From Asanoa iriomotensis (GTDB taxonomy: Bacteria; Actinomycetota; Actinomycetes; Mycobacteriales; Micromonosporaceae): a stretch of 64,000 nucleotides of DNA. Location: assembly GCF_016862515.1 (NCBI RefSeq), contig NZ_BONC01000042.1, positions 1-64,000 on the forward strand. Reading direction: 5' to 3'. Positions 34,535-42,714 of the stretch are shown piece after piece. The notes under the pieces were generated by a model. It made no database searches, was not told the DNA's origin, and was given only the letters and a program-made list of their open reading frames with translations. Made by a program: the position numbers and the translations under genes. Within the stretch, counting starts at the first letter, position 1, and every line of letters begins with the position of its first letter.

Positions 34535-35140
34535 ATGGCCAAGGGCAGGCTGTCCGGCCCGTTGGCGGTGGTGTTGATCGCCGTCGGGGGCATCGCGACC
34601 TTTGCCGGTGTGGTGCAGAAGGGTGCGTTCGGTCCCGACGACGTGGCGCCGCCCGGGCGGTTCCCGGTGATGGAGCCGAGCCGGCCCGTCGAGGTGCGGA
34701 TCCCGTCGATCGAGGTCGACGCGCCCGTGCACGACGTGGGGCTGGCCGACGACGGCTCGATCGAGGTGCCGGCCCTGGAGAAGCACAACCAGGCCGGCTG
34801 GTTCGAGAAGAGCCCGACGCCGGGGCAGTACGGCCCCGCCGTGCTGGTCGGCCACGCCGACACCCGGGACGGTCCGTCGATCTTCCACGACCTGGCCAAG
34901 GTACGCCCGGGCGCGCGCATCGAGATCCGACGGCGCGACGACTCGGTGGCCGTCTTCGAGGTCAACTCCGTCGAGAAGTTCAAGAAGAACAGCCAGCCGA
35001 TCGACCGCATCTACGGCGACTTCAGCCGCCCCGCACTGCGCCTGATCACCTGCGGCGGCGATTTCAAGGGCGGCAGCATCGGCTACGTCGACAACATCAT
35101 CGTCTTCGCCTCGCTGATCGAGGCCAAGAACGACGGCTAG
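34535..35140 (+). CDS. class F sortase, catalytic Arg not found
   Basis: Membrane-anchored sortase of 201 residues. The N-terminal helix is about 9-27. The sortase fold includes VEVRIPSIEVDAPV, VGHADT with catalytic His107, and LITCGG with catalytic Cys173. Sortases place a catalytic Arg shortly after the Cys; here no Arg occurs after Cys173, and the usual YRDN-like segment reads YVDN. It may still work with altered geometry. The preceding gene encodes the likely substrate. Its last 4 bases overlap the convergent xthA. Confidence 0.85.
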   Translation: MAKGRLSGPLAVVLIAVGGIATFAGVVQKGAFGPDDVAPPGRFPVMEPSRPVEVRIPSIEVDAPVHDVGLADDGSIEVPALEKHNQAGWFEKSPTPGQYGPAVLVGHADTRDGPSIFHDLAKVRPGARIEIRRRDDSVAVFEVNSVEKFKKNSQPIDRIYGDFSRPALRLITCGGDFKGGSIGYVDNIIVFASLIEAKNDG

Positions 35141-35907
35141 AAGTCGACGATGATCGGCGCGTGGTCGGACGGGCCCTTGCCCTTGCGGGCCTCCCGGTCG
35201 ACCACGGCACCCGTCACCCGGCCGGCAAGAGACGGCGTCGCGTACACCAGGTCGATCCGCATGCCCTTGTTCTGGTGGAAGTTGCCCGCCCGGTAGTCCC
35301 AGTAGGTGAAGGGGAACGGCCCCTTCATCGGCGTCGGCACCACGTCGCGCAGCCCCGTGTCGAGCAGCGCCGTCAGCGCCGACCGCTCGGGTGCGGTGAC
35401 GTGGGTCGAGCCCACGAAGACCGCCGGGTCCCAGACGTCGGCGTCGGTCGGCGCCACGTTGAAGTCGCCGCAGACAGCCAGGTCGGCGTGCCCGGCCAGG
35501 TCGGCGGCGACCGCGTCGCGCAGGGCCGCCAGCCAGGTCAGCTTGTACTGGTAGTGCGGGTCCTCGGGCGTACGCCCGTTGGGCACGTAGATCGACCAGA
35601 CCCGGACGCCGCCGCAGGTCGCGGAGATCGCCCGGGTCTCGGGGTCGGGAAACCCGGGCTCGCCGGCGAACCCGCGCACCACGTCGTCGAGGCCGACCCG
35701 GGAGAGGAGCGCCACCCCGTTCCACCGGCCGTCGACGTGTGTGGCCACGGTGTAACCCAGCTCACCCACCTGCTCGGTGGGGAACTGCTCGGTGGTCGAC
35801 TTGACCTCCTGGAGGCAGACGACGTCAGGCTTCTTGTCGTCGAGCCACGCCAACAGACGCGGTTCGCGCGCTTTGACCGAGTTGACGTTCCAGGTCGCGA
35901 GTCGCAT
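35137..35907 (-). CDS. xthA: exodeoxyribonuclease III
   Basis: Mg-dependent AP endonuclease/3'-exonuclease of 256 residues, expected in base excision repair. Motifs seen: TWNVNSVKAR at the N-terminus, CLQEVKS (catalytic Glu near 34), VCGDFNVAPTD, LRIDLVYAT-like MRIDLVYATPS, and a terminal SDHAPIIVDF. All match the exonuclease III family. The start ATG 35907 precedes a standard MRLATWN. Convergent overlap of 4 bp with the sortase gene. Confidence 0.95.
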   Translation of the reverse strand: MRLATWNVNSVKAREPRLLAWLDDKKPDVVCLQEVKSTTEQFPTEQVGELGYTVATHVDGRWNGVALLSRVGLDDVVRGFAGEPGFPDPETRAISATCGGVRVWSIYVPNGRTPEDPHYQYKLTWLAALRDAVAADLAGHADLAVCGDFNVAPTDADVWDPAVFVGSTHVTAPERSALTALLDTGLRDVVPTPMKGPFPFTYWDYRAGNFHQNKGMRIDLVYATPSLAGRVTGAVVDREARKGKGPSDHAPIIVDF

Positions 35908-35912
35908 GAGAG

Positions 35913-36833
35913 CTAGGTACCCGGATTGTCGCCCGGGCGGGGCTGGGAGGCGAGGAACCGCTCCAGCTCGGCGCCGAGCTCGTCGGCCGTCGGCAGCGGG
36001 CCCGTCTGTGGGCCGAGCAGGTTGTTGCCGGCGCGCCCGCGGGTGAACGCGTCGTACTGCTCTTCCAGTGCCCGGACCACCCCGGCGGCGTCGTTGGTCT
36101 CCTCCACCTGGCGGTCGATGTCGACCCGGACCGCGTCGGCGGCCGTGCGCAGACCCTCCGTGGGGAGCAGGAGACCGGTGGTGCGGGAGACGGAGGAGAG
36201 CAGGACCTCGGCGGCCGCGGGATATTCGGCCTGGGAGACATAGTGCGGGACGTGCGCGGCGAACCCGATCGCGTCGCGCCCGGACTGGCCGAGCCGGAAC
36301 TCGAGCAGGTGGCCGGCGCTGCCGGGCACCTGCACCCGCTGCAGCCAGGGCTCGTACCCGCTGATCAGGTCACGACGGGTGGCGTGGGCGGTGACGCCCG
36401 CGGGCCGGGTGTGCGGCACGGCCATCGGGATCGAGTTGAGGCCGATCGTGACGCCGACCCGGAACCGGTCGACGAGGCTCATGACGGCCTTGGTGAACCG
36501 CTCCCAGTGCAGGTCGGGCTCGGGGCCGCCGAGCATGAGATATGGAGTGCCGGCGTCGTCCCGGAGCATCCGCAGCTCGAGCACCGGGTCGGCATATTCC
36601 TCCCAGTGGTCCTCCATGAAGACCATCGGGGGGCGCCGGGACCGGTAGTCGAGCAGCTGGTCGATGTCGAAGGTCGCGACGACGCGGCTTTCGGCCGTGG
36701 CCAGGAGATGTTCGCGGGCAAGCCGGGTGGCGTTGCCGGCGTCGACGAAGCCGGACAGCGTCTGGATCAGCACCGGCTCGCCCATTTCGGGCAGGTCGCC
36801 GGAAAGCTCGTAGAGCGTGTGCGGATCGAGCAC
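35913..36833 (-). CDS. PAC2 family protein
   Basis: Protein of 306 residues of the PAC2 family, named for eukaryotic proteasome assembly chaperones and common in actinobacteria with proteasomes. Seen: PVLIQTLSGFVDAGNATRLAREHLL near 19-45, DYRSRRPPMVFMEDHWEEY near 62-82, and GLNSIPMAVPHTRPAGVTAHATR near 155-180. Function in bacteria is not settled. It is 5 bp upstream of xthA on the same strand and likely cotranscribed with it. Confidence 0.88.
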   Translation of the reverse strand: MLDPHTLYELSGDLPEMGEPVLIQTLSGFVDAGNATRLAREHLLATAESRVVATFDIDQLLDYRSRRPPMVFMEDHWEEYADPVLELRMLRDDAGTPYLMLGGPEPDLHWERFTKAVMSLVDRFRVGVTIGLNSIPMAVPHTRPAGVTAHATRRDLISGYEPWLQRVQVPGSAGHLLEFRLGQSGRDAIGFAAHVPHYVSQAEYPAAAEVLLSSVSRTTGLLLPTEGLRTAADAVRVDIDRQVEETNDAAGVVRALEEQYDAFTRGRAGNNLLGPQTGPLPTADELGAELERFLASQPRPGDNPGT

Positions 36834-37245
36834 CGCGGTCCTACCTCCCTGAGTTGTGGTGGCTTCCCGATATGGGGAACCACGCGTCTATCTTCCTGCA
36901 TTCCGCCCGCGCTTGACGTTAGGCGGGCCTGGCCTACGGTTCGGCGGTCATTTCTCTACGCAGAGTAGCGATCTGGTCGCTGGAAGGGCGCCCCGAAGCG
37001 GCCGGGAGGGTGCCGACGGGGCCGCCAGACCATGACGACAGAGCGTCACTGTACGTATACACAAAATCGGACATTGTGGCCCAGCGAGTCCGTCATTAGG
37101 GTAATTTCCGACTTGCCTCTTACGCGTGGCTATGTGCGGGCAGTGAGCGACCGATATCGACTGACCGATTAGGTATTCGGCTTTTGTGGCAACTGCCACT
37201 AAATAACACTGGGTAATCGGCGGTCGGCCTGCCTAGCCTCGTCCA
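36834..37245. other. 412-bp divergent intergenic region
   Basis: Region between PAC2 (minus) and the cell-wall hydrolase gene (plus). The right 200 bp are more AT-rich than the rest of the window. A 14-bp dyad GTGGCAACTGCCAC lies at 37186-37199, just before a TAACAC -10-like hexamer. CCGATATCGACTGACCGATTA at about 37151-37171 shows a repeated GACCGAT. No riboswitch core or reading frame could be defended. Confidence 0.5.
37186..37199 (+). promoter_or_regulatory. dyad in the putative hydrolase promoter
   Basis: GTGGCA-AC-TGCCAC, immediately upstream of TAACAC (37203-37208) and about 47 bp before the ATG at 37246. If that hexamer is the -10 box, the dyad covers the spacer and would serve as an operator. 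Confidence 0.35.
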
Positions 37246-38316
37246 ATGCGTGACGACCACACCCTCGAGAACGAGAACGGCGCCGCTACCCCCGCGGACC
37301 GTTCACCCGAAACCCCCACCACCGAACGGCCGACCGGCGCCCGCCGCCTCCAGGAGCGGCTCGCCCGCACGGCCAACTCGATCAAGAGCAGCGCGTACGC
37401 CGAGCGTGCCGCCGGCATGTGGACCACTTCGCGTGGCCGCGTGACCTCGGCCCCCGCGTACGGCAAGGTGCGCGGTGTCCTGAACGAGCGTGGCCCGGCG
37501 CGGGTCGCGATCGCGGGCGGCGTCCTGGCCGCGGTCGGCGTTGCCGCCGCCGCCGGTACGGCAGCTGCCACCCAGGGCGGCCACGACGACACCCGGGCCA
37601 CCAGCGCCGCCATCGCGGCGGTCGACTCGGCCAAGCAGGCCGAGATCAGCCACTTCCCGACGGCTCCGCCCGTTTCGGGCAACGCCACGGAAAGCCCCGC
37701 GGCTGCTGCGCCGGACGCCGGCCAGCCCGTCGGCGGTTCGAAGGGTGCCGACAAGCCGACCCCGACCGTGGAGAAGCCGAAGGCCGAGCCCAAGGCCGAC
37801 GAGAAGAAGGCCGCGGAGAAGCCGGCCAAGAAGGCTGAGAAGAAGGCCGACAAGCCCAAGGTCGTGAAGCCGGTGCAGCCGAAGCCGGTCATGGGCCTGA
37901 GCCAGACCCAGATGAACAACGCCATGCAGATCGTCAAGGCCGCCGAGAAGCGTGGCATGGGCGAGCGGGGCGCGATCATCGCGATCGCGACCTCGATGCA
38001 GGAGAGCCAGCTGCTCAACCTGGCCAGCACCGCGGTGCCGGAGTCGTACGACTACCACCACGAGGGCCAGGGTTCGGACCACGACTCCGTCGGTCTGTTC
38101 CAGCAGCGGTCCACCTCCGGCTGGGGCGAGGTCAAGGACCTGATGACCCCGTCGTACTCGGCCGGCGCGTTCCTGGACGCCCTGAAGCAGGTGCCGAACT
38201 GGAAGAACATGCCGCTGTCGGCCGCTGCCCAGGCCGTGCAGGTGTCGGCGTTCCCCGACGCCTACGCCCAGCACGAGTTCCGCGCCACGCAGGTCGCGGA
38301 CGCCTTGATGAAGTAA
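37246..38316 (+). CDS. membrane-anchored cell-wall hydrolase-like protein
   Basis: Protein of 356 residues. A cytoplasmic N-terminus of about 85 residues precedes one transmembrane helix (about 87-110), then a long Lys/Pro/Ala linker (about 160-220) suited to cross the wall. The C-terminal domain (about 225-356) has TSMQESQLLNLAS and SVGLFQQRSTSGWG, a lysozyme/transglycosylase-like pattern with Glu in MQES as candidate catalytic residue. It probably cuts or binds peptidoglycan. The 412-bp upstream region with AT-rich DNA suggests complex control. Confidence 0.78.
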   Translation: MRDDHTLENENGAATPADRSPETPTTERPTGARRLQERLARTANSIKSSAYAERAAGMWTTSRGRVTSAPAYGKVRGVLNERGPARVAIAGGVLAAVGVAAAAGTAAATQGGHDDTRATSAAIAAVDSAKQAEISHFPTAPPVSGNATESPAAAAPDAGQPVGGSKGADKPTPTVEKPKAEPKADEKKAAEKPAKKAEKKADKPKVVKPVQPKPVMGLSQTQMNNAMQIVKAAEKRGMGERGAIIAIATSMQESQLLNLASTAVPESYDYHHEGQGSDHDSVGLFQQRSTSGWGEVKDLMTPSYSAGAFLDALKQVPNWKNMPLSAAAQAVQVSAFPDAYAQHEFRATQVADALMK

Positions 38317-38317
38317 T

Positions 38318-39199
38318 TCAGTCGCTCGTGGTGAGGGCGATCCGGTCGATGTCCGGCGCCCACCCATCCGAGTTGCTGAGCTCGACGGTGTTCGGTCCGG
38401 CTGCCAACGGCAGCCGGACCGTCATCGTCTGTACGGTCTCCCAACCACCCGACGACGGGAAGTCGAACCGGCCGGCGTCACGGCCGTTCACCCGCACCGA
38501 GAGTTCGCGGCGGTCGTCGGCGACGAACGAGAACACCACGTCGTAGTCGCCGGCCCGGGGCGCATCCAGGCCGGAGAAGGTCAGCTCGCCGCGGTGGCGG
38601 CCGATCCCGGTGACCACCTCGCCGCCGGAGGCGGAGTCGACCTGGCGCGTCCGGGCCCAGCCGTCGAGATCGGCGTCCTCGGCCTCGATCACCTGGGTCC
38701 GTTGCGGTGCGGCGGCCACGAGCGGCGCCGCGGAGGTCCGCGGCGTGGCCGGCGGCGTCGTGGCATGTGCCGGCGGCCGGACCGCGCCGCGGCTGGCCGG
38801 CGGCTTGGTCGGCCGGCCGGGCGTCGCGGTCGGCCCGGTCGGCTCAGGCTCAGGCTCCGGCAGGGGCCAACCCGACGCGGTCGGCACCGGCAGGACCACC
38901 TGATCCGGCGGCTCCGGCTGCCCAAGGGTCGACATCAGCAGGGGTACGCCCGCCGCCACCGCCACGGTGGTCAACGAGGCCGCGACCGCGAGCACGGTCC
39001 GGCGTCCCCGGCGGCGCGGCTCGGTCGGCGGCTCGTCGTCGGAAACTGGTGCACCCCGCCGCGCCTCGGAACGGCGCGGCTGGTCGCGCACGGCCGGAAT
39101 CACCTGTGTGACCGGTGCATCGTCGGCGGCCGCCGGGTCCGCGGGTGGCAGCCACCCGCCGATCCGCAGCTCGCCGGGTTCGTCGCCGGCCGTCGACAT
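38318..39199 (-). CDS. membrane protein with extracellular CBM35-like domain
   Basis: Protein of 293 residues. The N-terminus is cytoplasmic and Pro/Arg-rich, ending RRRGRR at about 67; one helix follows (TVLAVAASLTTVAVAAGVPLLMS). A Pro/Thr/Glu linker leads to a C-terminal beta-sandwich that starts QVIEAEDADLDGWART and ends NTVELSNSDGWAPDIDRIALT, the hallmark pattern of carbohydrate-binding module 35/6. ATG 39199 is preceded by GAGGG. It likely senses or binds a glycan at the surface. Convergent with the hydrolase gene, 1 bp between stops. Confidence 0.8.
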   Translation of the reverse strand: MSTAGDEPGELRIGGWLPPADPAAADDAPVTQVIPAVRDQPRRSEARRGAPVSDDEPPTEPRRRGRRTVLAVAASLTTVAVAAGVPLLMSTLGQPEPPDQVVLPVPTASGWPLPEPEPEPTGPTATPGRPTKPPASRGAVRPPAHATTPPATPRTSAAPLVAAAPQRTQVIEAEDADLDGWARTRQVDSASGGEVVTGIGRHRGELTFSGLDAPRAGDYDVVFSFVADDRRELSVRVNGRDAGRFDFPSSGGWETVQTMTVRLPLAAGPNTVELSNSDGWAPDIDRIALTTSD

Positions 39200-39354
39200 G
39201 CGCACCCTCACGGTCCTTGATCACAGTCAGTCAGGCGGGGACGCTACCGCACCAGGAACGGGTACGCCCATCGACCGCCCGGTCGAGTCGGAAGCTTGAC
39301 GGTGGCGCGGCTGGGGTACAAAGGGTGCCTCCCCCATCTCCCCCGGAGGACGCC

Positions 39355-40122
39355 GTGACCCACCCAGAGGCGGGTGCCGACACCCCGCCCCCGATAGCAC
39401 CGTCCGCACCGGACCCCGAGCCGGCACTGGACGCGGGCACCACGGCGGACGCCCCACCCGCGGGCCTGTGGGAGAAGATGCGGGCCGACCCGCAGTACGC
39501 ACCGGAACACCTCGCGCTGGAGGCGGTGCGCAGGCTCGGCCCCGAAGCACACGAGTGGCAGGAGCGCACCCGCGCCGAGCGCCCCGGCATCCCGCCGGAC
39601 GCGCTCGCCGACCTCGCGGTCAAGCGGTTCGTCAACCTGGCCCGGCTCTCCGGCGCGGTGTCCGGCGCGACCGGCATCGCCGGTGCGGTCGTCGACGTCG
39701 GCGTGCTCGCCTGGAACCAGGCGCGCATGGTGCTGCACATGGCGGCCGCGTACGGCGTCGACCCGCGCGAGCCCGAGCGCGCCACGGACCTGCTGGTGCT
39801 GCAGAAGGTGCACAAGGTCGCCGAGACCGCCCGCCTGGCGTTGGGTGTCGCGGCCGGCCGGGAGCGCGCGGGCGCCCTGCTGAGCGGCAGTGGCCGGCCG
39901 GTGCACCAGGTGCTGGTCAAGCTCGGCGTCAAGCTGGCCCAGATGGCCGGCATGCGTGCCGCCAAGCGGATCTTCGCGAAGATCGTGCCGGGCGCCGCGA
40001 TCATCCTCGGCACCTGGGCCAACTCGACGGCCACCACCGACCTGGCCCGCCGCACCCGCGAGCTCTACCGCCCGCGCGCCGCCTGGTGGACCACGCCACC
40101 CCAGATCCCGGGGCCCCGTTAA
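39355..40122 (+). CDS. EcsC family protein
   Basis: Protein of 255 residues. After a Pro-rich N-terminus of about 40 residues, the EcsC domain shows LADLAVKRFVNLARLSGAVSGATGIAGAVVDVGVLAWNQARMVLHMAAAYGVDP, hydrophobic enough to associate with membrane, and GMRAAKRIFAKIVPGAAIILGTWAN. EcsC proteins have no fixed function. GTG 39355 is set by GGAGGA at 39345-39350. Its last 4 bases overlap the convergent response-regulator gene. Confidence 0.87.
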   Translation: MTHPEAGADTPPPIAPSAPDPEPALDAGTTADAPPAGLWEKMRADPQYAPEHLALEAVRRLGPEAHEWQERTRAERPGIPPDALADLAVKRFVNLARLSGAVSGATGIAGAVVDVGVLAWNQARMVLHMAAAYGVDPREPERATDLLVLQKVHKVAETARLALGVAAGRERAGALLSGSGRPVHQVLVKLGVKLAQMAGMRAAKRIFAKIVPGAAIILGTWANSTATTDLARRTRELYRPRAAWWTTPPQIPGPR

Positions 40123-40787
40123 TCAGTCCACGATGGCCGGACGAGTCCGGCCTCGTACGCGTACACGACGAGCTGTGCCCGGTCGCGCGTGGACAGCTTC
40201 ACCATCGCCCGGCTGACGTGCGTCTTCGCCGTGGCCGGGCTGACCACCAGCCGCGCCGCGATCTCGTCGTTGGACAGCCCGGCACCGACCAGCGCGACCA
40301 CCTCCCGCTCGCGGTCGGTGAGCTGGTCCGGCGGCGGCAGCGGTGGCGCGGGCCGGCGGTCGCGGGACGCGAACTCGGCGATGAGCCGCCTGGTGACGCC
40401 GGGGGAGAGCAGCGCGTCGCCGGCCGCCACCGCGCGCACGCCGCGCAGCAGCTCGACCGGCTCCGTGTCCTTGACCAGGAAGCCGGACGCGCCGACCCGC
40501 AGCGCCTCGAACAGGTACTCGTCGAGCTCGAACGTCGTCAGGATGACGATCCGGGTCGCGGCCAGCGCCGGGTCGGTGGTGATCCGCCGCGTGGCCTCCA
40601 GCCCGTCGACGCCCGGCATCCGGATGTCCATCAGCACCACGTCGGGCCGGCTGGCGGCGGCCGCGCGTACCGCTGCCAGACCGTCGCCCGCCTCCGCGAC
40701 CACCGTGATGTCGTCCTCGGCGTCGAGCAGGGCGCGAAAGCCCGCGCGGACGAGCGCCTGGTCGTCGGCGAGCAGCACGCTGATCAT
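40119..40787 (-). CDS. NarL/FixJ-type response regulator
   Basis: Response regulator of 222 residues. Receiver domain 1-118: acidic pair in LLADDQ (Asp8-9), phospho-acceptor Asp in VVLMDIRMPGVDG (Asp54), Thr in ILTTFE, Lys in FLVKDTEP. C-terminal LuxR-type helix-turn-helix at about 152-210 (LTDREREVVALVGAGLSNDEIAARL). It pairs with the histidine kinase encoded just upstream, whose stop overlaps this start by 4 bp (ATGA). Target genes are not known; the divergent DUF1707 gene is a candidate. Confidence 0.95.
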   Translation of the reverse strand: MISVLLADDQALVRAGFRALLDAEDDITVVAEAGDGLAAVRAAAASRPDVVLMDIRMPGVDGLEATRRITTDPALAATRIVILTTFELDEYLFEALRVGASGFLVKDTEPVELLRGVRAVAAGDALLSPGVTRRLIAEFASRDRRPAPPLPPPDQLTDREREVVALVGAGLSNDEIAARLVVSPATAKTHVSRAMVKLSTRDRAQLVVYAYEAGLVRPSWTD

Positions 40788-41995
40788 CGGACCGATTCTC
40801 CCGCGTCGGGCAGGACCGCCTCGACCCGCCAGCCGCCGTCGGCGCCCGGCCCGGCGGTCAACGTGCCGCCGAGCGCCGCGGCCCGGGCCCGCATCCCCGC
40901 GATCCCGTTGCCGGCCCCCGCGTCGGCGGCGGGCGCACCGTCGTCGGCCACGGACACCGACACCCGCCCCGGTTCGTACGCCACCGCGACCCGCGCCGAC
41001 ACCGCCGGACCCGCGTGCCGCCGCACGTTGGTCAACGCCTCCTGCACGATCCGGAACGCCGCCCGGTCGACCTCGGCCGGTAGCGGCCGGGCCGGCCCGG
41101 TCACCACGGTCTCCACCGGAAAACCGGCACCCGAGGTCAGCTCGGTGAGCCGGGCCAGACCGGGAGCGGGCTCCCGCGGCGCCGCCTCCTCCGCCGGCCG
41201 CAACGCCGCCAGCACCGACCGCACCTCCCGCAGCGCCTCCGCGCTCGCCGACTTGATCACCGTGAGCGCCTCCCGGGCCTGCTCGGGTCGCTGGTCTATC
41301 AGGTGCAGCCCGACCCCGGCCTGCACGTTGATCAGGGAAAGGTGGTGGCCGAGCACGTCGTGCAGCTCCCGCGCGATCCGCAGCCGCTCCTCGCTGGCCT
41401 GCCGCCGTTCCTGCTCCTCGCGGGCGCGCCGCTGCTCGGTGCGCATCCGGGTCATCTCGGCCAACTGGGCCTGCTGGATCCGGGCGAACTCGCCGGCGCT
41501 GAGCACGACCACCAGCCAGATCAGGGCGGTGACGGCATCCCGCGGCGACACCGTGGAAGGCTCCGGCACGCCCAAGTCGCTCGCGAACCACCAGCCACAC
41601 GCGGTGTATGCGGTCACGGCGACGGTCGCCAGCACCAGCGCGGGGTACCGGCGGCCCTGCGCGACCGCGGAGAAATAGGCGGCGGTGGCGGCGAGGAAGA
41701 ACGGCCCGTGTGGGTAACCGGAGAGGGCGTACGCGAGCGTGGCGGCCAACACGACGGCGAGCACCGTCAGCGGTGCGCGCCGACGCCACGCCAGCGCCAC
41801 GGAACTGGTGAGCAGCAAGGCAGCGCCGGGATAGGTGAGGTGACCCAGGACCCGGTCGTCCCGGGCGGCCGCCTCGGCGCCGGCCAGCTGGACAATAGAA
41901 AGCAGTGTCGCGAGGCCGGCACCGTGGCGGCCCGAACGGCGCGGGCGGGCCCAGGGCGCGCGATAGCGCCCCTCGTCGGCGCTCCGCCCGTGCAT
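40784..41995 (-). CDS. two-component sensor histidine kinase
   Basis: Kinase of 403 residues. About five transmembrane helices occupy 25-160, with short loops and no large extracellular sensor domain, so it may sense the membrane itself. A coiled-coil (EMTRMRTEQRRAREEQERRQ) leads to a HisKA_3 box RIARELHDVLGHHLSLINVQ, whose phospho-acceptor His is in ELHD, and an HATPase domain with VQEALTNVRRHA and GNGIAGMRARAAALGG. ATG 41995 was chosen. It is cotranscribed with the response regulator. Confidence 0.93.
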   Translation of the reverse strand: MHGRSADEGRYRAPWARPRRSGRHGAGLATLLSIVQLAGAEAAARDDRVLGHLTYPGAALLLTSSVALAWRRRAPLTVLAVVLAATLAYALSGYPHGPFFLAATAAYFSAVAQGRRYPALVLATVAVTAYTACGWWFASDLGVPEPSTVSPRDAVTALIWLVVVLSAGEFARIQQAQLAEMTRMRTEQRRAREEQERRQASEERLRIARELHDVLGHHLSLINVQAGVGLHLIDQRPEQAREALTVIKSASAEALREVRSVLAALRPAEEAAPREPAPGLARLTELTSGAGFPVETVVTGPARPLPAEVDRAAFRIVQEALTNVRRHAGPAVSARVAVAYEPGRVSVSVADDGAPAADAGAGNGIAGMRARAAALGGTLTAGPGADGGWRVEAVLPDAGESVR

Positions 41996-42042
41996 GGCAC
42001 AGACGCTAGGACACCGTGACCAGCCGGGACATACGGCAGGGG

Positions 42043-42089
42043 GAGTAGGAACGCCACATGCGTCCCACCCGTGTACTCCCTGCGGAGTA
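42043..42089. promoter_or_regulatory. GGAGTA/TACTCC repeats between kinase and DUF1707 genes
   Basis: GGAGTA at 42043-42048, and the dyad TACTCC-CTGC-GGAGTA at 42074-42089. They lie in the 176-bp gap between the divergent kinase and DUF1707 genes. They are plausible sites for the NarL-type regulator. Support is positional only. Confidence 0.3.
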
Positions 42090-42171
42090 GAGCGAGAGCC
42101 GTCACACGCCGCAGGCAATCGAGCGCGGAAAGGAGCAGTCTTGTAAGAGGTCGACATGAGCGGAGGGAGCC

Positions 42172-42681
42172 ATGACCACGCCATCAGGCCCGCGGCTTCG
42201 AGCCTCGGACGCCGAACGCGAACAGATTGCGACCATCCTGCGCGCCGCCATGACCGAGGGCCGGCTCAACCTCGACGAGGGCGAGCAGCGACTGGCCGCG
42301 GCGTACGGCGCGACGTACCGAGACGAGCTCGGCCCGCTGACGGCGGACCTGCCCGACGGCGGCCGTGCGGCGCTCGCGCGCACGCCGGAGGCCCAGGAGC
42401 AGGCCAAGGCCGAGATGAAGCTCTTCCTGCGCCGCCGGGCCGGCGTGCTTGCCGCGGTCGGGGTGCTGTTCGCCCTGCTGTTCCTCGCCAACGGTGCGCT
42501 GTTCTTCCCGGTCTTCCCGTTGATCGTGCTGCTGTTCTTCCTGAGCTGGGCCAGCCGCGGCCGGCGCGTCTACTACGCGCGCACGGCCAAGGGCGACTGG
42601 TACGCCCGGGGCGACGTGCAGGGTCGCGGCGACTGGCGAGGCCGGCGCGACTGGTACGGGCACGGCCGTTACGGGCATTGA
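42172..42681 (+). CDS. DUF1707 domain-containing membrane protein
   Basis: Protein of 169 residues. The N-terminal DUF1707 domain (LRASDAEREQIATILRAAMTEGRLNLDEGEQRLAAAYGA, about 9-48) is a SHOCT-like helical unit. Two hydrophobic segments follow in AAVGVLFALLFLANGALFFPVFPLIVLLFFL, and an Arg/Tyr/Gly-rich tail (YARGDVQGRGDWRGRRDWYGHG). ATG 42172 follows GGAGGGAG. DUF1707 proteins often neighbour two-component systems, as here. Function unknown. The TGA stop is part of the next gene's -35 box. Confidence 0.88.
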   Translation: MTTPSGPRLRASDAEREQIATILRAAMTEGRLNLDEGEQRLAAAYGATYRDELGPLTADLPDGGRAALARTPEAQEQAKAEMKLFLRRRAGVLAAVGVLFALLFLANGALFFPVFPLIVLLFFLSWASRGRRVYYARTAKGDWYARGDVQGRGDWRGRRDWYGHGRYGH

Positions 42682-42708
42682 CAGGGGTCGGGTTCGGCCG
42701 GGTAGGTT
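42678..42708 (+). promoter_or_regulatory. sigma-70-type promoter of a leaderless gene
   Basis: TTGACA (42678-42683), 19-bp spacer, TAGGTT (42703-42708), then six bases to the ATG at 42715. The -35 box overlaps the stop codon of the DUF1707 gene. Transcription would start at or next to the A of the ATG, giving a leaderless mRNA; no ribosome site is present. Confidence 0.65.
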
Positions 42709-42714
42709 GCGCGA

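Noticed and set aside
36840-37245. c-di-AMP (ydaO) riboswitch before the cell-wall hydrolase gene
   Set aside because: GGGGAACCAC at about 36876 resembles one conserved block, but the GGGTGAA-type and CCGTCAGCTAAC-type blocks are absent, so the riboswitch cannot be supported.
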